Source: Sphingobacteriales bacterium (GTDB lineage: Bacteria; Bacteroidota; Bacteroidia; Chitinophagales; Chitinophagaceae). Taken from it: a stretch of 64,000 bases of DNA. The stretch is from contig JACQDV010000039.1 of assembly GCA_016200915.1 (NCBI GenBank), positions 1 through 64,000 on the forward strand. Reading direction: 5' to 3'. Numbering within the stretch: the stretch's first letter is position 1; every line of letters starts with the position of its first letter. Shown in pieces: positions 45,455 through 54,036 of the stretch. The position numbers and the translations under genes are program-made. Under the pieces are notes generated by a model, which was not told where the DNA came from, did not search any database, and was given only the letters and a program-made list of their open reading frames with translations.

Positions 45455-46711
45455 TTACCGTTTCTCTTTTTTAGTCAATGCTTCCTTATGTGCCAGGTAT
45501 TTTTCGTGACGTAACGCATAGAAAGCCACTGCAGCACTTGCCAGCATTAACACTGCTCCCAGCAAAAACGGCGCACCCGGAAATAACACAGGAGCCCTTT
45601 CATGAGTAAAATAATAAAAGAGATTATTCATTATCAATGGACCAAAAATAGAAGTAGCACTCATTATACTGGTTAAAGCTCCTTGTAATTCACCCTGCTC
45701 ATTTGGTGGAACATGACCAGCCAATATTGCCTGTAAAGCAGGGCCTGCAATACCACCTAAACAATAAGGAACTAAAAATACAAACATCATCCATCCCTGT
45801 GTGGCAAACGCAAACAATAACATTCCCAAAGAATAAAACACAAGCCCAGTATATACACTTTTTTCATTCCCTATTTTAGGATTAACTATTCTTACCAGTA
45901 CAACCTGAACTAATGCCACGAGAATACCTACCATTCCCAACGAACGGCCTACCATTTCTTCGCTCCATTTAAAACGATAAATGGTAAAGTAATTCCAATT
46001 ACTCTGTACAGCATGAGCAGCTATATAAATAAATACAAATGAAAATATCAATCCGCTTATAGCCGGATACTTCTTTAGGTGCAATAAAGAACCAACCGGA
46101 TTTGCTCTCTTCCATTCAAATGGTCGCCGGTGATCTTTGCTTAATGATTCAGGCAATATAAAATATCCATATAACCAGTTCAATAGCGTTAAGCCCGCCG
46201 CAAAATAAAATGGAGCTCTTAATCCAAACTTACTTAACTCACCTCCTATCACGGGACCAATGATAAATCCTAAACCAAATGCTGCTCCTATCATTCCAAA
46301 GTTTTTTGCTCTTGACTCAGGAGTTGTGCTTACATCCGCTATATATGCAGAAGCGGTAGTAAAACTGGCGCCTGTAATACCGGCTACTACCCTTCCAAAA
46401 AACAACCATCCATAAGATGGAGCAAATGATAAAAACAAATAATCAACACCAAAACCAAATAAGGAGAACAACAACACTGGTCTTCTTCCATATTTATCAC
46501 TCAGGTTACCAATAATAGGGGCACAAATAAATTGCATAACCGCATATACGGAAGTAAGAAAACTTCCGTAAGGCGCTGCTTCACTAATGCTAACATGTTT
46601 TAATTCCGCTATAAGCCTCGGCATCACTGGTATGATGATACCAAAACCAATTACGTCTAATAAAAGTGTGATGAAAATAAAACCTATTGCAGCGTTTTTC
46701 TTTCCGGCCAT
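45455..46711 (-). CDS. MFS transporter, TCR/Tet family
   Basis: A 418-residue proton-coupled drug exporter with twelve predicted membrane helices. The MFS motif A is clear in [16 protein letters not shown] (about 63-78), and the N-terminal [19 protein letters not shown] resembles TetA-type proteins. Substrate unknown; resistance to tetracycline should not be assumed. It is convergent with the response regulator, with stop codons 2 bp apart and no terminator between. Confidence 0.9.
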   Translation of the reverse strand: MAGKKNAAIGFIFITLLLDVIGFGIIIPVMPRLIAELKHVSISEAAPYGSFLTSVYAVMQFICAPIIGNLSDKYGRRPVLLFSLFGFGVDYLFLSFAPSYGWLFFGRVVAGITGASFTTASAYIADVSTTPESRAKNFGMIGAAFGLGFIIGPVIGGELSKFGLRAPFYFAAGLTLLNWLYGYFILPESLSKDHRRPFEWKRANPVGSLLHLKKYPAISGLIFSFVFIYIAAHAVQSNWNYFTIYRFKWSEEMVGRSLGMVGILVALVQVVLVRIVNPKIGNEKSVYTGLVFYSLGMLLFAFATQGWMMFVFLVPYCLGGIAGPALQAILAGHVPPNEQGELQGALTSIMSATSIFGPLIMNNLFYYFTHERAPVLFPGAPFLLGAVLMLASAAVAFYALRHEKYLAHKEALTKKEKR

Positions 46712-46800
46712 GAGTTAGTTGTTTTAGTTGGTGACTCAAAGGTGTAGAAAAAACTTTGATGTTTACCAGCAGAACAAGTTTATTTTTTATTGCAAACTTT

Positions 46801-48966
46801 CTATTTCTTTTTATTGTTATACAATAAATACCGGGAAGTTTCAAAAGCTGCCTGTGTTAACGAACTCAATCTTCCCCTTACAGAGTCAGTAGCACCATTT
46901 ACAGGAACAGGTAAATTATTTTTTATAGAAACTAATTTCTCTTTGGATGAATTAAGCTGATGAACAAAATAATAATCGCCGCTTACCACTCCTATCTGTC
47001 TTTCATCATGATCAATAACAAATGCAAAATCTTTTTGCGCAAAGGATATATCAAATAAATTTCTTCCTAATGTATTGTCATAATAAGATTGCTTTAGCAA
47101 ACCTGCAATGCTGGGCATTATGTCAACCTGAGAACATATCCTGCTGATCCGTTGCGGTTGTAATAATTTAGGCGAATAGAATAATAAGGGTACATGTTCA
47201 CACGTTAACCCTTCATCTGTCCAGCTTTGCGGCAACATATTTCCTGCACTTCCTCTTATTCCATGATCGCCTACAAAAACAAAAATGGTATTTTCAAAAT
47301 ACTTTTCTTTTTTAGCAGATTCGATAAATTGCTGGTAACAAAAATCAGTATAACGAAAAGCATTGTATTCATCCAGCGATTCAAAGCCATGCTGTTTTAA
47401 TGAATCGGCCGTAATATTTTCAATCCGTTTAAAAGCTCCCATGTCTTCGCTGGGTATTGTATAAGGACGATGGTTGTCGGCGGTTTGAATGATGGCAAAG
47501 AAAGGTTTGTTTTGTTGTGATAACTTTTTATTTGCTTCCAAAAAAAGATTCTTATCACTGATGCCCCACACATCTACTTTCTTCGCATCAAAATTTTCTT
47601 CTTCAAATAAATTCAACCCTTTAATATTATTGGTAAGCACACCACGGATATTTGCCCAACTGGTGCTTCCTCCAAGAAAATAAAATTTTTCATAGCCATT
47701 AAGGTTATTAATGATAGTATGCTGATCAACGGCCGCAGGATTACGGCTGGCTGTTTTATCTAACTGCACATCCGGCGTACCGGTAACTACTGCCCACACT
47801 CCTCTTGCAGTACCGTAATGCGGCGTAAAACAATGATCAAAGAAAATACCGTTGTTACAAAGCTGGTTGAAGTATGGCGTAGTATTTAACGGATTGCCCC
47901 ACATAGAACTTTTGTAAGCACTGAAGCTTTCACATATCACTAATACAACATTCGGTTTAGAGGGAAAACTATCTTTTGTAAAATTGTATTGTCTCCCAAA
48001 GTTTAGTTGATTGACATCAGGATTTTGAATACCGAGATAATCGCTCATCAATGGATAATATTCTTTTACTTTCTTCACATCATATGTATCATGCCGAAAA
48101 GTAAGAGAACTGAAAAAACTTTGAAAGGGATTTAAGGAAAGATTGGCTTTGTAATCACTACCCAGTGCAAATGCATCACTCCATCTTAATGGATACTGAC
48201 CAATTCGTCCAAAAATCGACAAAGCGAGAATGAATAACATTACAGTAAAAGCAATCGACCGGTGAAACATTTCCGAAACCTTCTGCTTTGCACTCAGCTT
48301 ATATAATTTCTTCACCACCCACATCAGCAATATCACTGCTACTATAATGCCGAGTAATATCCTGGTGATGGGATAGGACTCCCACATCATATTAAAAGAT
48401 ATACTGGCATCTTCCAGGAAATTTAATACACTGGCATTTAACCGCTGTGATAAATATGAATAATGTGCAAAATCAAAACCATAAAATACTACCCAAACAG
48501 TGATAAAAATGCCGAGATACCAAAGCCAGAAACGTTTTGCCTTTGTTGATTCAAAAGGATTCATCACTCTCAACTGCAACAATAATAACAACACCAAGCT
48601 AATACCAAAAGCAAACCCTATTTGTTTAAATATTTTAACCAGCACACCGGTATTGGCAGTAATGATGAGTATAGCGGCAACTGGTATAAAACAAACTAAA
48701 AAAGTAAATAACTTTCTTGCCGCAGAAAATTCAGAGAACTTCTTTTTGAATTCAATACTTCCGAATAATAATAATGGCAACAGCACTATGGCAACTATTC
48801 TTGCATCAAACCGTACACCCATCCACATGGCATCGATATTCGCTGATAGCAACTGATGCTGCGGATTGAAATAATAAAAGAATACCAACCTGAGTATTGT
48901 CATCAGCAATACAAACAGTACGAATAACTGAAGAACCCATTTTATGATGCGGGGAATTTTTATCAT
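46801..48966 (-). CDS. LTA synthase-like sulfatase-family membrane enzyme
   Basis: 721 residues. Five N-terminal membrane helices (to about 245) precede an extracytoplasmic alkaline-phosphatase-fold domain. Metal and nucleophile sites appear as VLVICESFS (Glu) and HYGTARGVWAVVTG (Thr nucleophile), then FVGDHGIRG (Asp-His) and CEHVPLLFYSP. In Gram-negative bacteria such enzymes transfer phosphoglycerol or phosphoethanolamine to glycans or lipids. The ATG at 48966 is chosen because earlier codons lack membrane character. It diverges from the PAP2 gene. Confidence 0.9.
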   Translation of the reverse strand: MIKIPRIIKWVLQLFVLFVLLMTILRLVFFYYFNPQHQLLSANIDAMWMGVRFDARIVAIVLLPLLLFGSIEFKKKFSEFSAARKLFTFLVCFIPVAAILIITANTGVLVKIFKQIGFAFGISLVLLLLLQLRVMNPFESTKAKRFWLWYLGIFITVWVVFYGFDFAHYSYLSQRLNASVLNFLEDASISFNMMWESYPITRILLGIIVAVILLMWVVKKLYKLSAKQKVSEMFHRSIAFTVMLFILALSIFGRIGQYPLRWSDAFALGSDYKANLSLNPFQSFFSSLTFRHDTYDVKKVKEYYPLMSDYLGIQNPDVNQLNFGRQYNFTKDSFPSKPNVVLVICESFSAYKSSMWGNPLNTTPYFNQLCNNGIFFDHCFTPHYGTARGVWAVVTGTPDVQLDKTASRNPAAVDQHTIINNLNGYEKFYFLGGSTSWANIRGVLTNNIKGLNLFEEENFDAKKVDVWGISDKNLFLEANKKLSQQNKPFFAIIQTADNHRPYTIPSEDMGAFKRIENITADSLKQHGFESLDEYNAFRYTDFCYQQFIESAKKEKYFENTIFVFVGDHGIRGSAGNMLPQSWTDEGLTCEHVPLLFYSPKLLQPQRISRICSQVDIMPSIAGLLKQSYYDNTLGRNLFDISFAQKDFAFVIDHDERQIGVVSGDYYFVHQLNSSKEKLVSIKNNLPVPVNGATDSVRGRLSSLTQAAFETSRYLLYNNKKK

Positions 48967-48985
48967 ATATCCGGTAAAAGTGGTG

Positions 48986-48993
48986 CAAAAATA
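48986..48993 (-). promoter_or_regulatory. Candidate -7 element of the LTA synthase-like gene
   Basis: Reads TATTTTTG on the minus strand, matching TAnnTTTG about 20 bp before the ATG. A mirror-image candidate serves the divergent gene. No -33 element is clear. Confidence 0.4.
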
Positions 48994-49022
48994 CCGTTTT
49001 CTGATAGTGTTACAGATAATGT

Positions 49023-49030
49023 TATTTTTG
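49023..49030 (+). promoter_or_regulatory. Candidate -7 element of the PAP2 gene
   Basis: TATTTTTG matches TAnnTTTG 31 bp before the ATG at 49061. It is the same octamer as the divergent candidate at 48986. Confidence 0.4.
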
Positions 49031-49060
49031 CGTGGCTGAATTAACAGCCACATAACATAC

Positions 49061-49648
49061 ATGACGCTACCGGCTCCCTTACAACAATTCGACTACCGAC
49101 TGTTTCATATAATAAATTCAGAGTGGAATAATTCATTATTTGATTCTGTATTGCCCTTTCTTCGGGAAGCAAGTTTCTGGCTACCCTTCTATCTCTTTTT
49201 ATTACTCTTTGTCGCTTTTAATTTTGGCAAACAAAGTTTTTGGTGGGTGCTGATGATCATTCTCACAGCAATTATGTCTGATTTACTGAGCAGCTCGGTT
49301 TTAAAAGTAAATTTGTTTCGCTTACGTCCCTGCCAGGATCCATCCATAAATAGTATGATTCGCATATTAGTTAGCTATTGTCCGCAAAGCTCTTCTTTCC
49401 CTTCTTCCCATGCTGTTAATCATTTTGCGGCAGCTACCTTTATTTATCAAACTTTAAAATTCAGCAGTAAGTGGTGGCGGCTCATTTTTGTGTGGGCTTT
49501 TGCCATCATTTATGCGCAGGTATATGTGGGTGTGCATTATCCAATTGATGTATTTTGCGGAGCTATAATTGGCATGGCAATAGGCTGGATAACAAGTTAT
49601 ATATTTAATTCAAGAATCGGTTTGCAACCGTTATCAAAGCATGCATAA
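49061..49648 (+). CDS. PAP2 family lipid phosphatase
   Basis: A 195-residue membrane phosphatase with about five helices. Motif 1 is KVNLFRLRP, motif 2 is PSSHAVN and motif 3 is AQVYVGVHYPID. The Arg of motif 3 is replaced by Gln, a variant I recall from other Bacteroidota members. Substrates could be undecaprenyl pyrophosphate or phosphatidylglycerol phosphate. It overlaps the next gene by 8 bp, and the divergent LTA synthase-like gene also handles membrane phospholipid groups. Confidence 0.9.
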   Translation: MTLPAPLQQFDYRLFHIINSEWNNSLFDSVLPFLREASFWLPFYLFLLLFVAFNFGKQSFWWVLMIILTAIMSDLLSSSVLKVNLFRLRPCQDPSINSMIRILVSYCPQSSSFPSSHAVNHFAAATFIYQTLKFSSKWWRLIFVWAFAIIYAQVYVGVHYPIDVFCGAIIGMAIGWITSYIFNSRIGLQPLSKHA

Positions 49649-50951
49649 CATGACGGCAGTTTTTATATTGATCGGTTTAATTTTACTGAACGGCTTATTT
49701 GTAATGAGTGAGATTGCACTTGTCTCGGCAAGAAAGACCAGATTGGAAAGCATGGCAAAGCAGGGTGATGATGCCGCCAGAACTGCCTTAGAGTTGAGTG
49801 AGAATCCCGAAATATTTTTATCCGCTGCACAAATTGGCATTACCCTCATCGCTATTTTAACGGGTGTGTACTCAGCTGAAAAATTTAATGTGTATCTGGA
49901 GCCGGTTATTGAAAAGATTTCCCTTTTAAAACCATATGCTCAAACTGTTTCTACTGTAATTATTGTAGTAATTGTAACCTTTCTTTCGATCATCTTTGGA
50001 GAATTACTTCCTAAACGTTTTGGTTTATTAAGAGCAGAAAAGATTGCCATTATAGTAGCAACTCCTATGAAGCTTTTTGCCAAAGCCACCTATCCAATTG
50101 TTTGGCTGCTGAACAGCGTAACCAATTTAGTTTTCAGAATATTTAATGTTCATCCGTCGCAGGATAATATTGTTACCGAAGATGAAATTAAAGCGATGAT
50201 CACTGAAGGAACAGAAGGTGGCACGATTGAAGCAGAAGAAAAAGAAATTATTGAACGTGTTTTTCATTTGGGCGACAGAAATATCACTTCTTTAATGACA
50301 CACCGCAGCGATATCATTTGGTTTGAGGCAGATGATAATGAAGAAAAGATAATTGAAAAGATAAAACAGGAGCCACATTCTGTTTACCCAATTTGCGAAG
50401 GCGGTGTTGACAATATAAAAGGAATTGTCTCCATAAAAGATTTGTATGTAACGCCAGATACTGTTTCGTTTAAAGAAATTATGCAGCCGGTATTATTTGT
50501 ACCGGAAAACAATACACCTTACCAGGTACTGGAGAAATTCAAACAAACCAAAATACACAGCTGCTTTATTGTGGATGAATATGGAAGTATGCTTGGCCTG
50601 ATCACATTAAAAGATATCCTGGAAGCTATTGTAGGTGAGTTGCCACAGGAAGACATAGAAGAATATAGTATCACCGAAAGAGAAGATGGCTCTTATCTGG
50701 TAGATGGACAGATACCTTTCTTTGATTTCCTCGCTAAGTTTGATAAAACCGAATGGATTGATCAGGACGAACATCAATTTGATACATTAGCCGGCTTTAT
50801 ACTTCATGTACTGGAGCATATACCGCAAGCCGGTGAAAAATTAGAATGGAAAGGATTTGATATTGAAATATTAGATATGGACGGGCATCGTATTGATAAA
50901 GTGCTTGTCAATATAAGTGATAAGATAAAAGAAGATATGGAAAATGAATAA
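49641..50951 (+). CDS. Hemolysin-family CNNM / CorC-type transporter
   Basis: 436 residues: DUF21 membrane domain (about 1-180, four helices), a CBS pair (about 200-335) and a C-terminal CorC_HlyC domain (about 350-430). The family is linked with magnesium or cobalt efflux rather than haemolysis. The ATG at 49641 overlaps the PAP2 stop; a second ATG at 49650 (MTAVFILIG) just after that stop is an equally likely start. Confidence 0.92.
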   Translation: MHNMTAVFILIGLILLNGLFVMSEIALVSARKTRLESMAKQGDDAARTALELSENPEIFLSAAQIGITLIAILTGVYSAEKFNVYLEPVIEKISLLKPYAQTVSTVIIVVIVTFLSIIFGELLPKRFGLLRAEKIAIIVATPMKLFAKATYPIVWLLNSVTNLVFRIFNVHPSQDNIVTEDEIKAMITEGTEGGTIEAEEKEIIERVFHLGDRNITSLMTHRSDIIWFEADDNEEKIIEKIKQEPHSVYPICEGGVDNIKGIVSIKDLYVTPDTVSFKEIMQPVLFVPENNTPYQVLEKFKQTKIHSCFIVDEYGSMLGLITLKDILEAIVGELPQEDIEEYSITEREDGSYLVDGQIPFFDFLAKFDKTEWIDQDEHQFDTLAGFILHVLEHIPQAGEKLEWKGFDIEILDMDGHRIDKVLVNISDKIKEDMENE

Positions 50952-50981
50952 TTGATACTGGAAAGTTGATAATAAAAATTT

Positions 50982-51794
50982 ATGAAATCATCCTTCACTC
51001 TATTATTTCTTTTGTTTTTTATCGTTGCTTCCGCTTCCTCTGTTGATACCGTTTCTATTTACAGTAATGCTATGCACCGCAATATTAAATGTGTGGTAAT
51101 AAAACCAGATTCATACAAAGCAAAAAAGAACCACTACCCTGTTGTGTATCTTTTACACGGGCACAGTGATTATTATTGGGGTTGGGTTACTAAAGTACCT
51201 GATATAAAAAAATATGCGGATCAACTACAGATAATTATCGTTAATCCTGATGGTGGCTGGAATAGCTGGTATTTTGACAGTCCGCTTGATTCCAATTCGC
51301 AATATGAAACGCATGTAAGCAAAGAAGTAGTTAGTTATGTTGATAAACATTACCACACTATTGCCAACAGAAAGCACAGAGCCATTACCGGTTTAAGCAT
51401 GGGTGGTCATGGAGCGTTTTATTTAGCATTACGACATCCGGATATTTTTGGAGCCATTGGAAGTATGAGTGGTGGTGTTGATATACGTCCCTTTCCGGAT
51501 AACTGGCAGATAAAAGAAAAAATTGGCGATATAAAAACGCATAAAGATGAATGGAGCAACCGAAGCATTATAAATATGCTCGATGCATGTCCCAAAGATT
51601 CTTTTTCTATTATCATTGATTGTGGTATTAAAGATTTTTTCTTCCCCGTTAATCAGCAACTCCATGAAAAAATGTTACAGTTAAAAATTGATCATGACTT
51701 TATTCAGCGTCCCGGCGAACACAACTGGGATTATTGGGCCAATGCAATTCAATACCAGCTTATCTTCTTTAGAAAATATTTCAATAAGCAATAA
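50982..51794 (+). CDS. Exported esterase of the alpha/beta hydrolase fold (esterase D / Ag85-like)
   Basis: 270 residues with a signal peptide (about 1-20). The nucleophile elbow is GLSMGGHGA with Ser about residue 138. The acid is probably Asp in DCGIKDFF and the catalytic His is in PGEHNWDYW. The oxyanion region is YLLHGHSDYYWGW. Relatives are feruloyl or acetyl-xylan esterases and S-formylglutathione hydrolase-like enzymes. It is 30 bp downstream of the CNNM gene and may share its transcript. Confidence 0.9.
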   Translation: MKSSFTLLFLLFFIVASASSVDTVSIYSNAMHRNIKCVVIKPDSYKAKKNHYPVVYLLHGHSDYYWGWVTKVPDIKKYADQLQIIIVNPDGGWNSWYFDSPLDSNSQYETHVSKEVVSYVDKHYHTIANRKHRAITGLSMGGHGAFYLALRHPDIFGAIGSMSGGVDIRPFPDNWQIKEKIGDIKTHKDEWSNRSIINMLDACPKDSFSIIIDCGIKDFFFPVNQQLHEKMLQLKIDHDFIQRPGEHNWDYWANAIQYQLIFFRKYFNKQ

Positions 51795-51810
51795 TCACTA
51801 ATCACTAAGC

Positions 51811-51865
51811 CATTCGTGAGGACACGAATGCGTACGCTTTGTGGTGGGCTGTGTCCTCACAGCCC
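51811..51865. repeat. Double hairpin, REP-like
   Basis: Hairpin one is CATTCGTGAGGACACGAATG (51811-51830). Hairpin two is GGGCTGTGTCCTCACAGCCC (51846-51865). GTGAGGACAC in the first can pair with GTGTCCTCAC in the second, so two folds compete. The same modules recur inside the element at 52278-52419. Confidence 0.75.
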
Positions 51866-51977
51866 GGCTCAGGCTCAATGGAAAATTCAGGTACTCATTT
51901 TAAACAGTTTCAAGGGTCAAAATAAATTTTCATCAAAATGAATAATTTCAGTAACATTATACTCTAAACAAAACGCT

Positions 51978-52178
51978 ATGCTTATTAAAAAATCAAAACT
52001 CGCTTTAGCCGGCATTGCTTTGTTTGCAGCAATTGCAATAGCAAGCTGTAACAACGAACCTGCCAAAGACACAACAACAGCTGCACCTGTTCCTGTTCCC
52101 GCTGACACAACACCTAAACAAGCAGACACTACTAAAATAGATACTGCAAAGCCCCGGCCTATCAAAAATCCCGGATAA
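51978..52178 (+). CDS. Small lipoprotein
   Basis: 66 residues: signal with lipobox IASC (Cys about 24) and a disordered Pro/Thr/Ala/Asp tail that repeats the DTT/TTPK theme. It resembles the many short tail-only lipoproteins of Bacteroidota, perhaps spacers for the outer membrane. The well-formed signal peptide and complete frame make it credible despite its size. No function is known. Confidence 0.7.
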   Translation: MLIKKSKLALAGIALFAAIAIASCNNEPAKDTTTAAPVPVPADTTPKQADTTKIDTAKPRPIKNPG

Positions 52179-52277
52179 TCCCGCTAAATAGAATTTGCTG
52201 TGTTATTCAGCAGTTGTAAAAACCTTCCTGTTAGCCAGAAGCCTGCCGGAAGGTTTTATGCTTTTCCCAAAATCTTA

Positions 52278-52419
52278 GAGGCTGTCTAAAAATGATTGGT
52301 TGAATTTCTTATTGAGCTTAAAGTGGGCTGTGTTCCCACAGCCCACTACAGTGTGCAGCCATTCGTGTCCCCACGAATGGCTTGCCTGATGAATCAAAAT
52401 TTTATTTTTAGACAGCCTC
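52278..52419. mobile_element. 142-bp MITE-like element with 16-bp perfect terminal inverted repeats
   Basis: The ends are GAGGCTGTCTAAAAAT (52278-52293) and its exact complement at 52404-52419. A direct TTA flanks each end (52275-52277 and 52420-52422), a probable 3-bp target duplication. There is no coding frame inside, only two hairpins: 52323-52346 and 52359-52380. TNA duplications are typical of some IS5-family groups, so such a transposase may move it in trans. Confidence 0.75.
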
Positions 52420-52474
52420 TTACATTGGTTAACATTTATATTTTGTAATTTGATTATTCAGAAAACCAATCACC

Positions 52475-53809
52475 ATGCGATTAAAAATTGTACTTGCCAT
52501 CTTATTGACTCTTTTTATTAGAGTAAGCAGTAACGCACAATCCATCTATTACTTTAAATATCATTTCCCTTCTGCTGGTGACACCGTAACTTACCAGGCA
52601 TTTATGGTTAGGTATGATGATGGAACAGGTTTTATAAGGGTACATTATACTGATGATTCAACACACCAGGAAGAATTAGTGGAGATGCTGATGCAGGAAG
52701 GTTATGATGTAAACAAAAAAGGCAAAGTTGACAGCACTAAATTATATTTCCAGGGATATGATCCCATTTTTTTGAGAGGTGATACCGAACTGGGGTATAA
52801 TCCTGATGTATTCTGGTTTCAATATGATAAAAAAACAGGTTACTATAATCCATGGGGAATTGTTTCACCGGATAGCATTGACAATGTAGTTGACCAGGGA
52901 GAATATTTAGATGTAAGATTATTAAATCAGCAAGATATTACTCCTGATTTTGTAAATCAGTTTTTTGATAAAGGAGAAGACTTTTTTCAAAATGTAACAG
53001 AAGTAGCCACTGGCAGAGGTCTGACAAACGAAGAGAAAAAAACAAAAATGTATTTACTGATTGCCGCTAATACATTAGACATTGATATTGGTTCTACCTG
53101 CGAAGAAGACCGGAAACAAACTGAAAAAGTTTTTGGAGACCTTGCTGAATTTTTGGGAATACAATTAGTAAAAAAATCTATTTACGGGCAGGAATACAAT
53201 AAGCAAAATGTTGAAACAGCTATTCAATCATTAAATCCATCCCCTAAAGACATAGTAGTGTTTTATTATACCGGTCATGGGTTTAGCCAGAACGATAATT
53301 ACCAGTTTCCGCATATAGCGCTTACTTCAAAAACATTTGAATCAGCAAGAGCAAACTCATTGAATATGGAAGACGTTTATGCAAGAATAAAAAGTAAAGG
53401 AGCCAGATTTAATCTGGTGCTGAGTGATTGTTGCAACAATTCTATTGAAGGAGCCAGTGCAATTATACCAGTGAACCTTGCCCGTACAAGAAGTTCCAAT
53501 CTTCCATGGGATCCTGATAATTGCAAAACACTTTTCATGAATCCAAAACCAACTTCTATTTTAATGACAGCAGCTTCCCGTGATGAATTATCCTGTGGTA
53601 TTTCATCAGGAGGATTATTTACCACAGCATTGCGATCATCATTAATGGATTTCTTCAGCAAGTTTCGTAATAACGTTACATGGGCAGAATTATTAACAGC
53701 AGCAAAAAACGATACTATAAAAAAAGCAGATAAAACAGCTATGCAGGATGATAAAGGAGTTTATACAAGATGTAAACAACATCCGATATTTAAAATACAG
53801 GTTGATTAA
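52475..53809 (+). CDS. Exported caspase-like (C14) protein
   Basis: 444 residues with a signal peptide ending SNAQS. The N-terminal part (about 25-190) is of unknown fold. A caspase-like domain follows: TLDIDIGSTCEEDRKQTEKVFGDLAEFLG, the catalytic His268 in YYTGHGF and Cys319/Cys320 in VLSDCCNN. Bacterial metacaspase-like enzymes usually cleave after Arg or Lys. Export to the periplasm or outside is less usual than a cytoplasmic location. Neighbours do not reveal a target. It is not linked to a defence gene cluster here. Confidence 0.88.
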   Translation: MRLKIVLAILLTLFIRVSSNAQSIYYFKYHFPSAGDTVTYQAFMVRYDDGTGFIRVHYTDDSTHQEELVEMLMQEGYDVNKKGKVDSTKLYFQGYDPIFLRGDTELGYNPDVFWFQYDKKTGYYNPWGIVSPDSIDNVVDQGEYLDVRLLNQQDITPDFVNQFFDKGEDFFQNVTEVATGRGLTNEEKKTKMYLLIAANTLDIDIGSTCEEDRKQTEKVFGDLAEFLGIQLVKKSIYGQEYNKQNVETAIQSLNPSPKDIVVFYYTGHGFSQNDNYQFPHIALTSKTFESARANSLNMEDVYARIKSKGARFNLVLSDCCNNSIEGASAIIPVNLARTRSSNLPWDPDNCKTLFMNPKPTSILMTAASRDELSCGISSGGLFTTALRSSLMDFFSKFRNNVTWAELLTAAKNDTIKKADKTAMQDDKGVYTRCKQHPIFKIQVD

Positions 53810-53813
53810 GTTA

Positions 53814-53844
53814 GTTGCTGGTTGTTTGTTACTGGTTGCTCGTT
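53814..53844. repeat. Heptamer tandem repeat
   Basis: Four 7-bp units (GTTGCTG, GTTGTTT, GTTACTG, GTTGCTC) plus a partial fifth follow the caspase-like gene. It resembles the array at 11112-11160. Confidence 0.8.
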
Positions 53845-53960
53845 AAAACATTTTAAGTTTATCTCTTTGCAATTAATTATTGTTAACTGAACTTTAATCA
53901 AAATTTCTTTATTCACAGCATGTGTATAATTAACTTTAGGTAATTACAATCGTTATAATT

Positions 53961-53968
53961 TATATTTG
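53961..53968 (+). promoter_or_regulatory. Candidate -7 element for phoH
   Basis: TATATTTG matches TAnnTTTG about 69 bp before the TTG start. Confidence 0.3.
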
Positions 53969-54036
53969 ATAAGGATGGTCCAATAAAAGTTAGTTCGTAC
54001 AACTGGTACCTTATTGCTAATAAAAATTAATGCCCA

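Noticed and set aside
45455-46711. Tetracycline resistance gene tetA
   Set aside because: The protein is a TCR/Tet-type MFS member, but many chromosomal relatives do not confer resistance; no repressor gene is adjacent.
52475-53809. Caspase-based anti-phage defence system
   Set aside because: The protein has a secretion signal and no neighbouring sensor, nuclease or gasdermin-like gene.
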